Position numbers and translations under genes: made by a program
Notes under the pieces: model-generated
Told to the model about the DNA's origin: nothing
The model's input: the letters and a program-made list of their open reading frames with translations, nothing else
The model's database searches: none
NCBI GenBank assembly: GCA_029834535.1
Contig: JAQMWT010000413.1
Span: 27,756-91,755 of the forward strand
From: Chrysophaeum taylorii
Taxonomy: Eukaryota; Sar; Pelagophyceae; Pelagomonadales; Pelagomonadaceae
Reading direction: 5' to 3'
DNA: 64,000 bases
Shown: one piece after another, positions 9,002 to 19,136 of the stretch
How positions within the stretch are numbered: position 1 is the stretch's first letter
How the letters are laid out: every line of letters starts with the position of its first letter

Positions 9002-12000
9002 ATGATCACGCCGCGCACTGCGAGCGGCACCTTGAGCCGAACGAGCCATGCCGGCGGTGACCCCAAACTCCCGCGGGACTTCCAGGAGCGAATCATCGCT
9101 CCCCTCCTCGACCGCCGCCGGCGCCTCGCCGAGATGGGCTGCCTCGCGCCGGGCGTCGAGGTCGCGCCACGGGCGGCGGCGGCGGCGGCGGCGGCGAAAC
9201 CAGCGCTCGTCGCGTGCGCGTCGCGGCTGCTCGGGATCGGAGAGTACGCGACGGCCGCCGCCGTGTTCCAGGAGGCGATCGACGCGGCCGACTTTGACGT
9301 AGCGCGTCGCGTCGACGCAATCTACGGACTAATCGAGTGCGAGGTGCTCAGGATCCGCAGGTGGGACCCCGCGACGCGCTACCCGCGGACCGCGCAGCGC
9401 CTCTTCGACTGCCTGCGACGAGCGCAGCGCGCGATGGCCGACCTCCTGACGAAACTCCCGCCCGAGCAGCACGAACGCGCCTCGTGGCTCTTTCTCAACG
9501 GCGCGGGACTCGTTCACTGCGTCGCCGAACCCCTCGCGAGATTCGGCGGCAACTTTGCGCGCCACGCGGCCGAGTTTTTGTTCTGGGGCGCGCGGGTCCT
9601 GGACGCCGTCGTCTCGCTGGCCACGACCAAGTACCTTCCTCTTCGCTGCCGCTTGTACGCGCTCGCCGCGACCGCCTGCGATGCGGCCGGCCGCCCGACG
9701 GCCGTCGACGCCGTCATAAGTGCCCTCAAGGCATCCGTTGCCTCGCTCCGCGGGGCCGAGGAAATGCAGCTCCCGCTCCCCGAGCCGATCAGAGCCCGCC
9801 TCGAGGCCGCCGAGACGGACGTCGCCCTCCTCGAGTTTCGGAACAAAGCGCGCCGCTCGGACTCCGGGAGGGGCGACCGACCGGTCGACGACCTCTTCAC
9901 CGACGACGACCTTTTTTCGAAGAATCAGGATGCTGCTCGTGCGCGGAGGTTCCGCGCGCTCGCGTTGTACGAGGCGCTTGGCGACCGGCGCGCGCGGGTT
10001 GCCCTCGAGGAGGAGGACGACGACGAGAAGCCCGTCGACGAGCTCGCAACGAGCCGCGAGCGCGCGATCGCCGTCGCGTGCGCCGAGGCCGCGATCGTCG
10101 ACGGCGACCCCTCCGCCGTGCTGCTCCCGCTGCCGCACCTCGTCGCCCTCGCGAGGCAACTTTTTGTCTTGCGCGAGGGCCAGAAGTTCCGCGCGGTCGC
10201 CGCCGCCGCGCGTCGTCTGCTGAGTCGGAAGCGCGCGTCGCCTCCTCCTCCTCCTCCTCCTCCTCCGGGGGCATCGGCGCGGACGACCGAGGCCGGGGAG
10301 GATACCAACAACGAGGCGGAGGAGGAGGAGGAGGAGGACTTGGTCGAGGGCGCGGCGGTCGTGTTTGCGCGCGAGCTGGACCTTTTGTGCGCGCTCGACG
10401 ACCTCCTTTCCTGGAACGAGGGAGAGGCGCGCGCCGAGGCCGTCGAAGCGGCCGTCGCCGCCGAGGAGGCCAAGGCCGAGGCGAAGAGCGCGAAGAAGGA
10501 GTACCACCACCACCACCACGACGCGCGCGAAGAGGAGGACGACGGCGCCGGCGCGGTCCCGCCGGCGGCAGAACACGTCGAACTCGCGCGACGGGCCGAG
10601 CAGCTCGTCGCCGTCGCGGCCGACGCGGCCGCCGACGCGCTCCGCGTGCCGACGGCGCCCGCCGTGCCAGTGCGGCGCGCGCAGCGCGTCGTCGACATCC
10701 TCAAGGCGTGCTCGCGCGGCGCGATCGGCGAGCACGTGGTCGAGTGGCGACCCGACCTGCTCGCGGACGCGGCCGTTTTCTTTTGGAAGCGCGCGTGCGA
10801 GCCGCTATTCGCGCTCCTCGAGCGGTGGGCCGCGGGCCAGCCGCCCAAGGAGGAACAGGCCAAGGGCGTGACGCTCGCGGTCGAGGTTTCGACGTCGCCG
10901 AGTCGTCCGAAGAACGACGACGACGACTTGTGGGGCTTCTTCGCCGAGGCTGCCGCGGCCGTGCACGCGACGCTCGAGCGGATCGACTTGGACGACGCGT
11001 TCCTGCGCGGCCGCGTCGGCCTCGCGTTGGCCCACGCGCTTCGCGAGAGCGCGATCAAGCACGACCGCCGGAGCGACTCGCGACGGGCCCTGCAGGCCCT
11101 CGACGCGGCGGCGACGGCCGTCGGCGTCGCGCGTTGTCGCGCCGTGCAGCCCGAGCTCCACGCGCCCGTCGAGGAGGCAGACCACGTGCAGCTCGCGCGC
11201 CAGTCCATCACCACAGAAATCGACGAGGCGTCGGTCGAAGCCGCCGAACGCGGGAACCGCCTCGGCGCGCACGGCTACGGCGGCTCGGGGATTTTCGGCG
11301 CTGCGAGCGGCCTCGATTCGCTCCACCAGGCGCTCGCGGCGCTCGACCTCGACCTCGTCGCCGCCAAGGCGCGAATCGAGCTCGAGCTCTCCCCGCAGCA
11401 CGCCGAGCCCCGGCTCCTCGCCGAGCACCGGAAGCACGGCGCGGCCAAGGCGGTCGTCAAGGCGCTCGCGGCGACGGAGACGGCGGACCTCGGCGAGGCG
11501 CTCGACCTCCTACGAGCGGCGGCCGAACGCGAGACCCGCCTCCTCGGCCAGGTCGCGCCCTGGGCCGACTGTCCAAGTCGCCTCGGCACCGACGGCGACG
11601 TCGTCGTCGCGAAAGAAAACGACGACGACGCGCCGCCCGCGCCCGCGCTGTCGAGCCGGTCGCGGACGAGCATCACGCTCCAGCCGCGGACGTGGCGGCG
11701 GGCGGGCGTCGACCACCTGCGGCTCTTCGGCAAGCCCGCGGGCGCGGGCATCGACGTGTCGCTGACGAGCGTCGAGGTTCCGGGGACGGGCGCGCCGATT
11801 CGGTACGCCGGCGGTGGTGGCAAGGCGGCCCGCGTGACGGCGTTCGACTTGTGCCCCGGAGAGCACTACGTATTCGCGGTCGCCGCCTTCGACGCCAAAG
11901 GCGAGCCCGTTTCTTCCATCGGCGCCACCTGCGCTCCCATAGAGGCCATCAACCCGCTGCCGTTGCCGCTGTGCTACGGGCTGGTCGCCGCGCGCGCCGA

Positions 12001-15000
12001 CGAGCTCGGCGCGGCGGTCGTCTCTGCGGCGGCCGCGAGACGCGTCTACCAGCGCCTCGTCGACGTCGACGCTAAACACGGCTACGCGCTCCGGCCACAC
12101 GTTTGGCGCCGTGCCTCGCTCGCCGAACTCTACGTCTTTGTCGAGTGCGCCCTGCTCCTCGCGGCCCGGCCCGACAACGGCGGTCTCCCGACGGCCTACG
12201 TGCCAGGAGTCGTCGAGCCCGACGACGACGACGACGACGGCGGGGTCGCCGTCGTTCGCAAGAAAAAAGGCCGCCCGCCTATGCCGCCGCCTATGCCACC
12301 GCGCCTCGAGCTCGCGGCCGACGGGGCGGCCGCGGGGACGCCGCTCGGCGGGACGGCGCAGGTCGTGCAGCTCACTAAGGTACAGATCCTGGTGTGCGCG
12401 GTCGAGGTCGCCGTCTCGCTCGACCACGACCCCGAGCTCGTGCTCGACGTCTCGCGGCGCGCCTACGACGCCGCCTCGCCGCTCCTCAATCTCCGCGCCG
12501 GACCGACGGCAAGCCTCGTCTTCAAACCGCTCGCGACGCTGCACCAGGCCCTCTGGCTCGTCAAGCACGCCTGGGATGCGCCGATCAAGCGCGTCTTCGC
12601 GAGCCTCGCGCTTCGCCTCGCCGAGGCCGCCGATCACCTCGCCGAGCCCGAGGCCGCTCGCGCCGCGCTCCTCGGAGAATTAGAAGAAGAAGAAGAAGGA
12701 GAATGGGATTACGACGCGATTCTTAAGGACGAGCCCGTCGTCGCCGAGCAGCAAGCGCTCGTCGACGCGCTCGCGCTGCGCGACACCTACAAGCTCGTGC
12801 CCTCGGAGCGGCTGCGGCGAGCCGCCGCGCTCGCGCGCGCCGACGAGACGATCGCCAAGGCGCGCGACGACGCTGCCGCCGCCTGGACCGAGCTCGTCGT
12901 CGGTCCAGTCGTCGCGAAAAAAAATACCGCGCCGGAGGAGGAGGCGGCTCCTCCTCTTCCTCTTCCTTCGTCGTCGTCGGAGCCGCCGCCGCGCGTCGTG
13001 CTTCGCCGGGCGTGCCTCGTAGCGCGGCTCGGACGCCCCGTCGACGTGATCCAGTGGTTCGAGGCTGCGTTATGCGGCGTCGGCCAGCTCGGCGCCGGCG
13101 TCCGGCGCGTGCTGAGCGCAGAGGCCGTGGCCGAGGTGGCGGCGGCGGCCGAGCGCGCAGCGGGTGCAGTCGAAAACGAGGACGACCCCAGAACGGCCGC
13201 GGAAGCAAGCGCGCGTCGCGCGTGCCGCGACAGAGTCTCGTACCTATCGCGAACGGCCGAGGACCCGCTCTTGGAGCCGGAGGAGGCTGAGACGGACGCC
13301 GCGACTAGTACCACCACCCTGGGTCCCGACGAGATCGAGGAGATGCTGTGGCTCGCGGAGATCGAGGCCATCCTGGGGAAGGCACTTCTTCTCGAGGGCG
13401 GGGTCGTCCAGAAAGCGGTGGAGGGCGACGGGCCCCTTGCGCCGGTCGAGGCGTCGCTCGTGGCGCGCGACAGCGACGCGCTCGCGGAGGCGAGCGAAGA
13501 GCTGGCGAGGGAAGCACTCTGCGCAGCTGAGGAACCTTTCTTGCATTCCCAGCAGCAGCAGCAGCAGGAGGGAGACGCCGCGAGGTCGAGAGATCAGCGT
13601 TTCCTCCTCGAGGCGGCGATCCGGCACCTCGCTCGCGCCGCGGGACGAGCCAAGGCGGCGCGCCACTGGCGGCAGCTTTGCGGCGCAGCGACGACGCTCT
13701 GGAACGAGGTGGTGGTCGCGCGGTGGGTGTCGCCGCTCGCGTTCGAGCCACCAGCAGGGCTCGACCCGGCGCCGTTCGCGAGCGTCGCGCGCGCGCTCCT
13801 CGACGCGATCGAGGCTCCGCAGGGGGATAACGATAACAACAACAACGCCGCCGAGACGACGACGACTCCCAAGGAGGGCTCGGTCGGCGTCGAGAGCGAA
13901 GAGGAGACGGCCGCGGTGTCGTCGGAGCGAGGCGTCTCCGAAGCGCTCGCAGATCTCGGACCGAGTCGCGAGTTCGTGGTGGAATTCGTATCGTTCGCGT
14001 CGAGAGCTCTCGCGAGCGCGGGAAAATGGGCCGCCGTGGTGCGGCTCGCGCGGAGACTGACGCGGACCGAGGCGCTGACGAGGGCGGCGCAGGCCGACCT
14101 CTCGGGCGGACGGCTCGGCGCGCACGTGCGCGACGCCCACGAGCTCGCGGGCTTCGCGCAGCGCCAGATGGTCGCGCGAGCGGCGGGACGCGCGGACGTC
14201 GCCGAGCGCGAGCTCGCCGAGGCGCGTTGTCGCGTCGACGAGGCGACGGCGGCGCGGATCGCCAAGCGACGCGGTCGGCGGCGCGGCGACGAACGGTCGG
14301 CGGACGAGGTGCGGCTCGAGGCGCGCGCGACGGAGGCGGCGGGACGAGTCGCCGAGGCGCGGGCGGCGGTTAAAGTCGCCGAGCGCTACCAGACGGTTCT
14401 CAAGAAGGAGGCGGCGGACTTTTTGAAATCTCGATCGGCGGCGGCCGAGGCCCTCGACGCGTGCCGCAGGGCTCTCTTCTCGGAGGCAGCGGCGAGTCGC
14501 GGCAGCGCGTCGACGGTCGTCGCGTCGTACCGGCGCGCCGAGCGGCTCTGCCGCCGGGAGCCGCTGCTCGTGGCGCAGGCGCTCCAGGACCGCGGCGACC
14601 TGCACGCCGCCGAGGGCGCGTTGCAGGACGCGACGGCCTGCTGGCACGAGGCGCTCGACGCGCTCTTCTCGACGCTGGACGTCGCCGAGCGGTGGCGCGA
14701 CGAGCTCCCAAAGCTACTACGACGACGAGTCGGAATTCTGGCCAGCCTCGTGGGCGCGACGCTCGCCGGCAAGCTCGCGCTTTGGGCGCGGGGGGACGCG
14801 GATAAGCGTCTCGATCGCGCGAGATTCTGCGCGGCCCTCGCGAAAGCCGCGTTTTCGACGACGCTCCCGCACCCGGGCGCGGCGTGCCCCGGAGCACGCG
14901 GTCGCGCCCCGCCGGGAGACGCGCTCTTCGCCAACTACAGACCCTTCCAACTCGCGCCTCGAGGAGACGCGCTCTTCGCGTGCCCGCGACGTCTCTCGCT

Positions 15001-17185
15001 CGCGGGCTTCGAGGCGGCTCTCCGCTCGAGCGCCCTGGCGCTCCTCGCGCGCGACCGCGCCCTCGAGGCGCTCCCCGCGTGCTGCCTGCTCGAGCACGCC
15101 GCGGAAACCTCGCGCAAGGGCCCGCGGCGCGCGCGCGTCCTCCGCCTCCGCGCGCTTTCGGCCGCGGGCCTCGTCGACCGCGCCGTCGACCTCCTCGCCG
15201 ATCTCGCGCCGCCGCGAAGAGGGCCGTCTTCTTCTTCTTCTTCGTCGTCGTGCTGGAACGCCTCCCTTCCGCCCTCGGACGCACCCCGCTGGCTCGTCGC
15301 AGAAGAAGAAGACTCGGAAGAGGAGGACCCAGAGCTCGGGCTCGCGCGGTGCGAGCTTTTGGGGGCGCTCGGGCTTGGGCGCGAGGCCGAGGCCGCGGCT
15401 TTGTCGCTGCGCGACGACCCCGCCGCCCTCGACCTCCGCGCGCGCCTGGCCCTCCGAGCCGGCTTGGTCTCGCGAGCGAGACATCTCTCGAGCGCAGCGA
15501 TGGCGCAGTTGGCGCACCTCGTCGGAGGCGACGACGCCGACGGCTGTTGCGCGTGGTTGGCGTGCCGCGCGCGGCTCGCCGAGTGCGCGCTCCTGCGCGA
15601 CCGCCTCGACGAAGCGCTGGAGCACTGCGAGGTCGGAGCCTCCGAGGCGCGGGCCGCGCGAGCCTCCGAGGCCTCGCGGCGCCTCGAGGGAGTGCGATGC
15701 GCCGCGCTCGCGCGACGCGGCGAAGCGCGAGAGGCCCTCGACCGCCTCGACGCGCTCGTCGAAAACCACCGCGCCGACGACAGAAAGGACGACGCCTTCG
15801 CGCGGTCCTCGTGCTTGGCCGCCTCGCTGCGGCGCGAGCGGGCCTTGGCGACGGCGAGCCCGGGCCAAGCCGCGCGATTACTAATGGAGGCGCACCGTCT
15901 CTTGGAGGGTGCCGAGGCGGCGTGCCTCGACCGCGCCGTCGCCGCCTCCTGGCGCGAGGACGAGAGCAATCCTACGAACCTCTACCTCCCGGCAGTGAGA
16001 ACCCTCGCGACCGTCAGGTGCGCTCTCGCCGAAAACGCCCTCGACCTCGAGGCCGCGCAAACGGCCGGGATCCGAGTCGGCTCGACGACCGACGTCGCCG
16101 CTTCGAAGCTCGCCGAGGCCGCGCTCGGGACGATGCGCCACTGCGCCGAGATCCCGCCGCACTACCGCGCGACGGCCCTCTATGTCGCGGGCCGCGCGGG
16201 AGGCTCCGAACGCCACCTCCTCGAAGCAATTCGCGTCTCGGCCAATTACGACCACGACCACGGCCTCGCGCGAGACGCGGCGATGGAGCTCGTTTCCCTC
16301 TACTACGCCGCCGCCGCCGCCGCCGCCGCGACAAAGAAGAAGGACCGCCTACACCGCGCGACCCACTTCCTCGACCTGGCCGCGACGCTCCGAGAGAAGC
16401 GGGATGCTCTCGAAACCCTCGAGCTGCGGCGCCAAGACCTCCCCTTCGAGCTCCCGATCGAGGTCGACGAGGACCTAGGGGGGGACGACGACGACGTGGC
16501 GAGGTACTTGCGCTCCTTGAAAGCGCATGCCCGGGGGCCGCTGTCCGATGTCCCGCGCCGCCTCGCGGCCTGCCTTCACGCCTCGCTCCGAGGCAACGTC
16601 GCGGCCTACGACGCGTGCTGCTTGGACGCGGCGACCCTCGACCCCCGCCCGACGGGGGACGACTCAATTCCGCGGGACCTCGTCTGCGTCCAGTGGCTTT
16701 CGCTCCCCCACAACGAGGAGGACGAGGGCTTGTACCCGATGGTCGAAGCCTACGTCCTCCTCGGGGTGACCGCGCGGTTTAGCGCGGCGCCCCACCTCCT
16801 CAAGGTGCGCGCCTCGCGCGCTTCTGACGTCTTGGAGATGCGACGCCGCGTCGGCGAGCTCAGGTACGAGCTCCAGTGCGGCGAGACCCCATCTGATCAT
16901 TTCGCCGACAAACTCCTCTGTGATATCCACTTGTTTTTGAACCCTCATACAACCAACGCCGCAATTCCCGAGGGTAACGCCCTCGACGCCGACGGCCGAC
17001 CCGTCGACCTCGCCTGCGACCTCGAGACCCTTTCGCTCCTCGAGAACTTCCTCCACACCGACCGTGGCACGCACGCCACCCATTCCCGCCTCTGCTATTA
17101 CCTGCGCGACCTCTGGTCCTCCTCGCCTGTCGATGATAATAATGCGGGCCTTTCTTTGGCCTTCTCGAACCCTAGTAGCCTCTAA
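9002..17185 (+). CDS. CFAP54: Cilia- and flagella-associated protein 54 (CFAP54)
   Basis: CFAP54 is a very large protein of the axonemal central apparatus (C1d projection in Chlamydomonas) and is needed for normal beating. This single open frame of 2727 aa, starting at the ATG at 9002, is close to the usual family length (~3000 aa). The best diagnostic is the fibronectin type III-like segment at about residues 885-985: SITLQPRTW, then DHLRLFGKP, GTGAPIRYAG, and LCPGEHYVFAVAAFDAKG followed by ATCAPIEAINPLPLPLCYG. That segment matches the family order of strand, turn and following helix. The rest is largely alpha-helical with TPR-like helical pairs and long acidic or poly-Ala low-complexity inserts. 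No intron is needed over 8.2 kb. A flagellated organism follows from this gene. Confidence 0.85.
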   Translation: MITPRTASGTLSRTSHAGGDPKLPRDFQERIIAPLLDRRRRLAEMGCLAPGVEVAPRAAAAAAAAKPALVACASRLLGIGEYATAAAVFQEAIDAADFDVARRVDAIYGLIECEVLRIRRWDPATRYPRTAQRLFDCLRRAQRAMADLLTKLPPEQHERASWLFLNGAGLVHCVAEPLARFGGNFARHAAEFLFWGARVLDAVVSLATTKYLPLRCRLYALAATACDAAGRPTAVDAVISALKASVASLRGAEEMQLPLPEPIRARLEAAETDVALLEFRNKARRSDSGRGDRPVDDLFTDDDLFSKNQDAARARRFRALALYEALGDRRARVALEEEDDDEKPVDELATSRERAIAVACAEAAIVDGDPSAVLLPLPHLVALARQLFVLREGQKFRAVAAAARRLLSRKRASPPPPPPPPPGASARTTEAGEDTNNEAEEEEEEDLVEGAAVVFARELDLLCALDDLLSWNEGEARAEAVEAAVAAEEAKAEAKSAKKEYHHHHHDAREEEDDGAGAVPPAAEHVELARRAEQLVAVAADAAADALRVPTAPAVPVRRAQRVVDILKACSRGAIGEHVVEWRPDLLADAAVFFWKRACEPLFALLERWAAGQPPKEEQAKGVTLAVEVSTSPSRPKNDDDDLWGFFAEAAAAVHATLERIDLDDAFLRGRVGLALAHALRESAIKHDRRSDSRRALQALDAAATAVGVARCRAVQPELHAPVEEADHVQLARQSITTEIDEASVEAAERGNRLGAHGYGGSGIFGAASGLDSLHQALAALDLDLVAAKARIELELSPQHAEPRLLAEHRKHGAAKAVVKALAATETADLGEALDLLRAAAERETRLLGQVAPWADCPSRLGTDGDVVVAKENDDDAPPAPALSSRSRTSITLQPRTWRRAGVDHLRLFGKPAGAGIDVSLTSVEVPGTGAPIRYAGGGGKAARVTAFDLCPGEHYVFAVAAFDAKGEPVSSIGATCAPIEAINPLPLPLCYGLVAARADELGAAVVSAAAARRVYQRLVDVDAKHGYALRPHVWRRASLAELYVFVECALLLAARPDNGGLPTAYVPGVVEPDDDDDDGGVAVVRKKKGRPPMPPPMPPRLELAADGAAAGTPLGGTAQVVQLTKVQILVCAVEVAVSLDHDPELVLDVSRRAYDAASPLLNLRAGPTASLVFKPLATLHQALWLVKHAWDAPIKRVFASLALRLAEAADHLAEPEAARAALLGELEEEEEGEWDYDAILKDEPVVAEQQALVDALALRDTYKLVPSERLRRAAALARADETIAKARDDAAAAWTELVVGPVVAKKNTAPEEEAAPPLPLPSSSSEPPPRVVLRRACLVARLGRPVDVIQWFEAALCGVGQLGAGVRRVLSAEAVAEVAAAAERAAGAVENEDDPRTAAEASARRACRDRVSYLSRTAEDPLLEPEEAETDAATSTTTLGPDEIEEMLWLAEIEAILGKALLLEGGVVQKAVEGDGPLAPVEASLVARDSDALAEASEELAREALCAAEEPFLHSQQQQQQEGDAARSRDQRFLLEAAIRHLARAAGRAKAARHWRQLCGAATTLWNEVVVARWVSPLAFEPPAGLDPAPFASVARALLDAIEAPQGDNDNNNNAAETTTTPKEGSVGVESEEETAAVSSERGVSEALADLGPSREFVVEFVSFASRALASAGKWAAVVRLARRLTRTEALTRAAQADLSGGRLGAHVRDAHELAGFAQRQMVARAAGRADVAERELAEARCRVDEATAARIAKRRGRRRGDERSADEVRLEARATEAAGRVAEARAAVKVAERYQTVLKKEAADFLKSRSAAAEALDACRRALFSEAAASRGSASTVVASYRRAERLCRREPLLVAQALQDRGDLHAAEGALQDATACWHEALDALFSTLDVAERWRDELPKLLRRRVGILASLVGATLAGKLALWARGDADKRLDRARFCAALAKAAFSTTLPHPGAACPGARGRAPPGDALFANYRPFQLAPRGDALFACPRRLSLAGFEAALRSSALALLARDRALEALPACCLLEHAAETSRKGPRRARVLRLRALSAAGLVDRAVDLLADLAPPRRGPSSSSSSSSCWNASLPPSDAPRWLVAEEEDSEEEDPELGLARCELLGALGLGREAEAAALSLRDDPAALDLRARLALRAGLVSRARHLSSAAMAQLAHLVGGDDADGCCAWLACRARLAECALLRDRLDEALEHCEVGASEARAARASEASRRLEGVRCAALARRGEAREALDRLDALVENHRADDRKDDAFARSSCLAASLRRERALATASPGQAARLLMEAHRLLEGAEAACLDRAVAASWREDESNPTNLYLPAVRTLATVRCALAENALDLEAAQTAGIRVGSTTDVAASKLAEAALGTMRHCAEIPPHYRATALYVAGRAGGSERHLLEAIRVSANYDHDHGLARDAAMELVSLYYAAAAAAAATKKKDRLHRATHFLDLAATLREKRDALETLELRRQDLPFELPIEVDEDLGGDDDDVARYLRSLKAHARGPLSDVPRRLAACLHASLRGNVAAYDACCLDAATLDPRPTGDDSIPRDLVCVQWLSLPHNEEDEGLYPMVEAYVLLGVTARFSAAPHLLKVRASRASDVLEMRRRVGELRYELQCGETPSDHFADKLLCDIHLFLNPHTTNAAIPEGNALDADGRPVDLACDLETLSLLENFLHTDRGTHATHSRLCYYLRDLWSSSPVDDNNAGLSLAFSNPSSL

Positions 17186-17256
17186 GAAGAAGTCAACACG
17201 GTATAGGATCGACACTTTAGCCCACCCGCCCCCATTAATAGAGTTGGTGACCACCT

Positions 17257-19125
17257 ATGATCTTGATCCTATTATTGATCACAGAAGCCTTCGGGTGTCG
17301 GTTGCTGCCGACGTTTGAATGTAACGCAGGGGTCGTCAGCAAGAAGGTCAACGGGACGAGCGCCGACGCGTGCTGCCTCGCGTGCACCGGCAAGTGCCAC
17401 GCGTACAACTACCGCGAGTCCGGCGCATTGTGCGAGCTCTTCGAGGGGGAGACGCAGCGCGAGAACGTGTACGAGGGGTGCGTGGGCGGCACGACGAAGG
17501 CGCCAGCGCACGTGGAAGGCCCGAGCATCGTGCTGTTAGTAGTGGAATCGACCGACGGACGGTCGTGGACTCCCGGTTACCAAAACGACGTCGTTCCGAT
17601 CCCAAACATCAGGAAGCTCCAAGCGCGCGGGACCACGTTTTTAAGGCACTACGCGAACACGCCCGTGTGCTGTCCTTCCCGGGCGACGCTGTGGAGCGGG
17701 AGACACGCGCACAGAATCCCACACGAGTCAGCGCTCGGGGGATTCCTAGTCGAGGGCGTTTGGAACAACTTCGAGGGACTCCCTCGGAATTACTCGCGTC
17801 GACTGGACCAAGTGCTGTTCGATTATGGGTACGGCGTCTACGGCACGGGCAAAACAGACTGGGTGACGGGCGGCCACTCGACAACCGTAAGGCTCGACGC
17901 GTTCACGAAGTATGTCGACTTCGATTTCGACGTCAACGCGACGGGCGGTTTCTACACCGAAACGACGTGTGCCGATAACGCCACCGTCTCGTCGGGATCA
18001 GCATCGGTGCACCAAAAAGACTGGGACGCGACCGACCAAGCAGTCTCCTGGGCCAAGAACCAGACGTCGCCCTTCTTCCTCTACACGGGACACGAAATAG
18101 TGCACCCGCCCTACGCCACGAACCAATATTGGAGCTCGCTGATCGACCGTTCGAAGATTCGCGTGCCGTCCTGGCGTCCCCTCATGGAGCTGCACCCCTG
18201 CGACTTTGAGACGACGATGCGAAAGGGCTGCGCGCCGAGCGACGATGCTGCCGGAGCGTTCTACTCCGTCGATCGCCGTCGCGAAATTCGCGCCGTCTAC
18301 TACGCGATGATCGCCGAGTTCGACGCGATGGTCGGCCACTACGTCGACGAATTACTCCTAGAAGAGGACACGATATTTATCGTCACATCGGACCACGGCG
18401 ATCTCCAAATGGAGCACCAGCAATTTTATAAGATGTCTCCCTACGACGCCTCGGCGCGCGTTCCCATGGTCGTCTGCTGCTCGGCGGGCCGAAACGTCGT
18501 CGTGGCGCCCACGCAACTTATCGATCTCTTTCCGACCGTTTTGGAGCTCGCCGGCCTTCCGCCGATGCCTGACCTTGATGGCGACTCCCTCGTGCCCTTG
18601 CTCCGGGGGCGTCGCTGGACGCGAGACGCGGTGTTGACTCAGTTCCACGGCGACGACAACGGCATGAGCTGGGTCGCGATCGTGGTTAATGTCTCCAATA
18701 CGACCTACAAGCTCGTCCAGTGGGGTACGGGGGACCAACACCCGCCTATGCTCTTCGATCTCGACGCCGATCCTGAAGAAACAACAAACCTCGCGTCTGT
18801 TCGCGCTGCTAACGATCTTCTCGTCGCCGAACTGGACGCAAAGCTCCGCTCCATGATCGACTACAAAAAGGTCGCGCGAAACGTCGCGACCTACGGTCGC
18901 CAAAGCCTCGAGCGCTGGATCGACCTCCAGGACGATTGGCAAACCGCCATCCATGCCGAGGGTATCCGCTGGGACGTCCCGTTCGAAGTCGACCTCAACG
19001 CCTCCTTCCGCGCGATCGCCGCCTTCCGCAACACCTCCGACTTGGCCCACATCCGCCCCTGCCGCCGCGCCCTGAACTGGCAGCCCTTCTCGTCGACGGC
19101 GTCGACGACGACGACCCAGGGGTAG
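17257..19125 (+). CDS. Secreted Cys-type sulfatase with N-terminal Cys-rich domain
   Basis: Sulfatases remove sulfate esters from sugars or other small molecules. This 622-aa protein starts at the ATG at 17257 with a signal peptide (MILILLLITEAFG). A Cys-rich PAN/Apple-like region follows (Cys at about 14, 22, 39, 40, 43, 47, 59, 75), then the alkaline-phosphatase-fold sulfatase domain from about 88. The activation motif is V-C-C-P-S-R-A-T-L (138-146), so Cys138 should become formylglycine. Metal-site candidates are the Asp in ESTDGRSW (about 100) and TSDHGD. The sequence around CCPSR and DGRSW resembles arylsulfatase K and choline-sulfatase-like relatives. Several N-x-S/T sites fit secretion. 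Substrate unknown; sulfated polysaccharides are a reasonable guess for an alga. The stop is only 11 bp from the stop of the convergent methyltransferase gene. Confidence 0.9.
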   Translation: MILILLLITEAFGCRLLPTFECNAGVVSKKVNGTSADACCLACTGKCHAYNYRESGALCELFEGETQRENVYEGCVGGTTKAPAHVEGPSIVLLVVESTDGRSWTPGYQNDVVPIPNIRKLQARGTTFLRHYANTPVCCPSRATLWSGRHAHRIPHESALGGFLVEGVWNNFEGLPRNYSRRLDQVLFDYGYGVYGTGKTDWVTGGHSTTVRLDAFTKYVDFDFDVNATGGFYTETTCADNATVSSGSASVHQKDWDATDQAVSWAKNQTSPFFLYTGHEIVHPPYATNQYWSSLIDRSKIRVPSWRPLMELHPCDFETTMRKGCAPSDDAAGAFYSVDRRREIRAVYYAMIAEFDAMVGHYVDELLLEEDTIFIVTSDHGDLQMEHQQFYKMSPYDASARVPMVVCCSAGRNVVVAPTQLIDLFPTVLELAGLPPMPDLDGDSLVPLLRGRRWTRDAVLTQFHGDDNGMSWVAIVVNVSNTTYKLVQWGTGDQHPPMLFDLDADPEETTNLASVRAANDLLVAELDAKLRSMIDYKKVARNVATYGRQSLERWIDLQDDWQTAIHAEGIRWDVPFEVDLNASFRAIAAFRNTSDLAHIRPCRRALNWQPFSSTASTTTTQG

Positions 19126-19136
19126 CCTGCCGAGTC

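Noticed and set aside
9337-12075. A 912-aa open frame overlapping CFAP54
   Set aside because: Same strand, shifted frame, Arg-rich with no domain. It is a shadow of the GC-rich CFAP54 gene.
14884-16782. A 632-aa open frame overlapping the end of CFAP54
   Set aside because: Arg/Pro-rich shifted-frame shadow with no recognisable motif.
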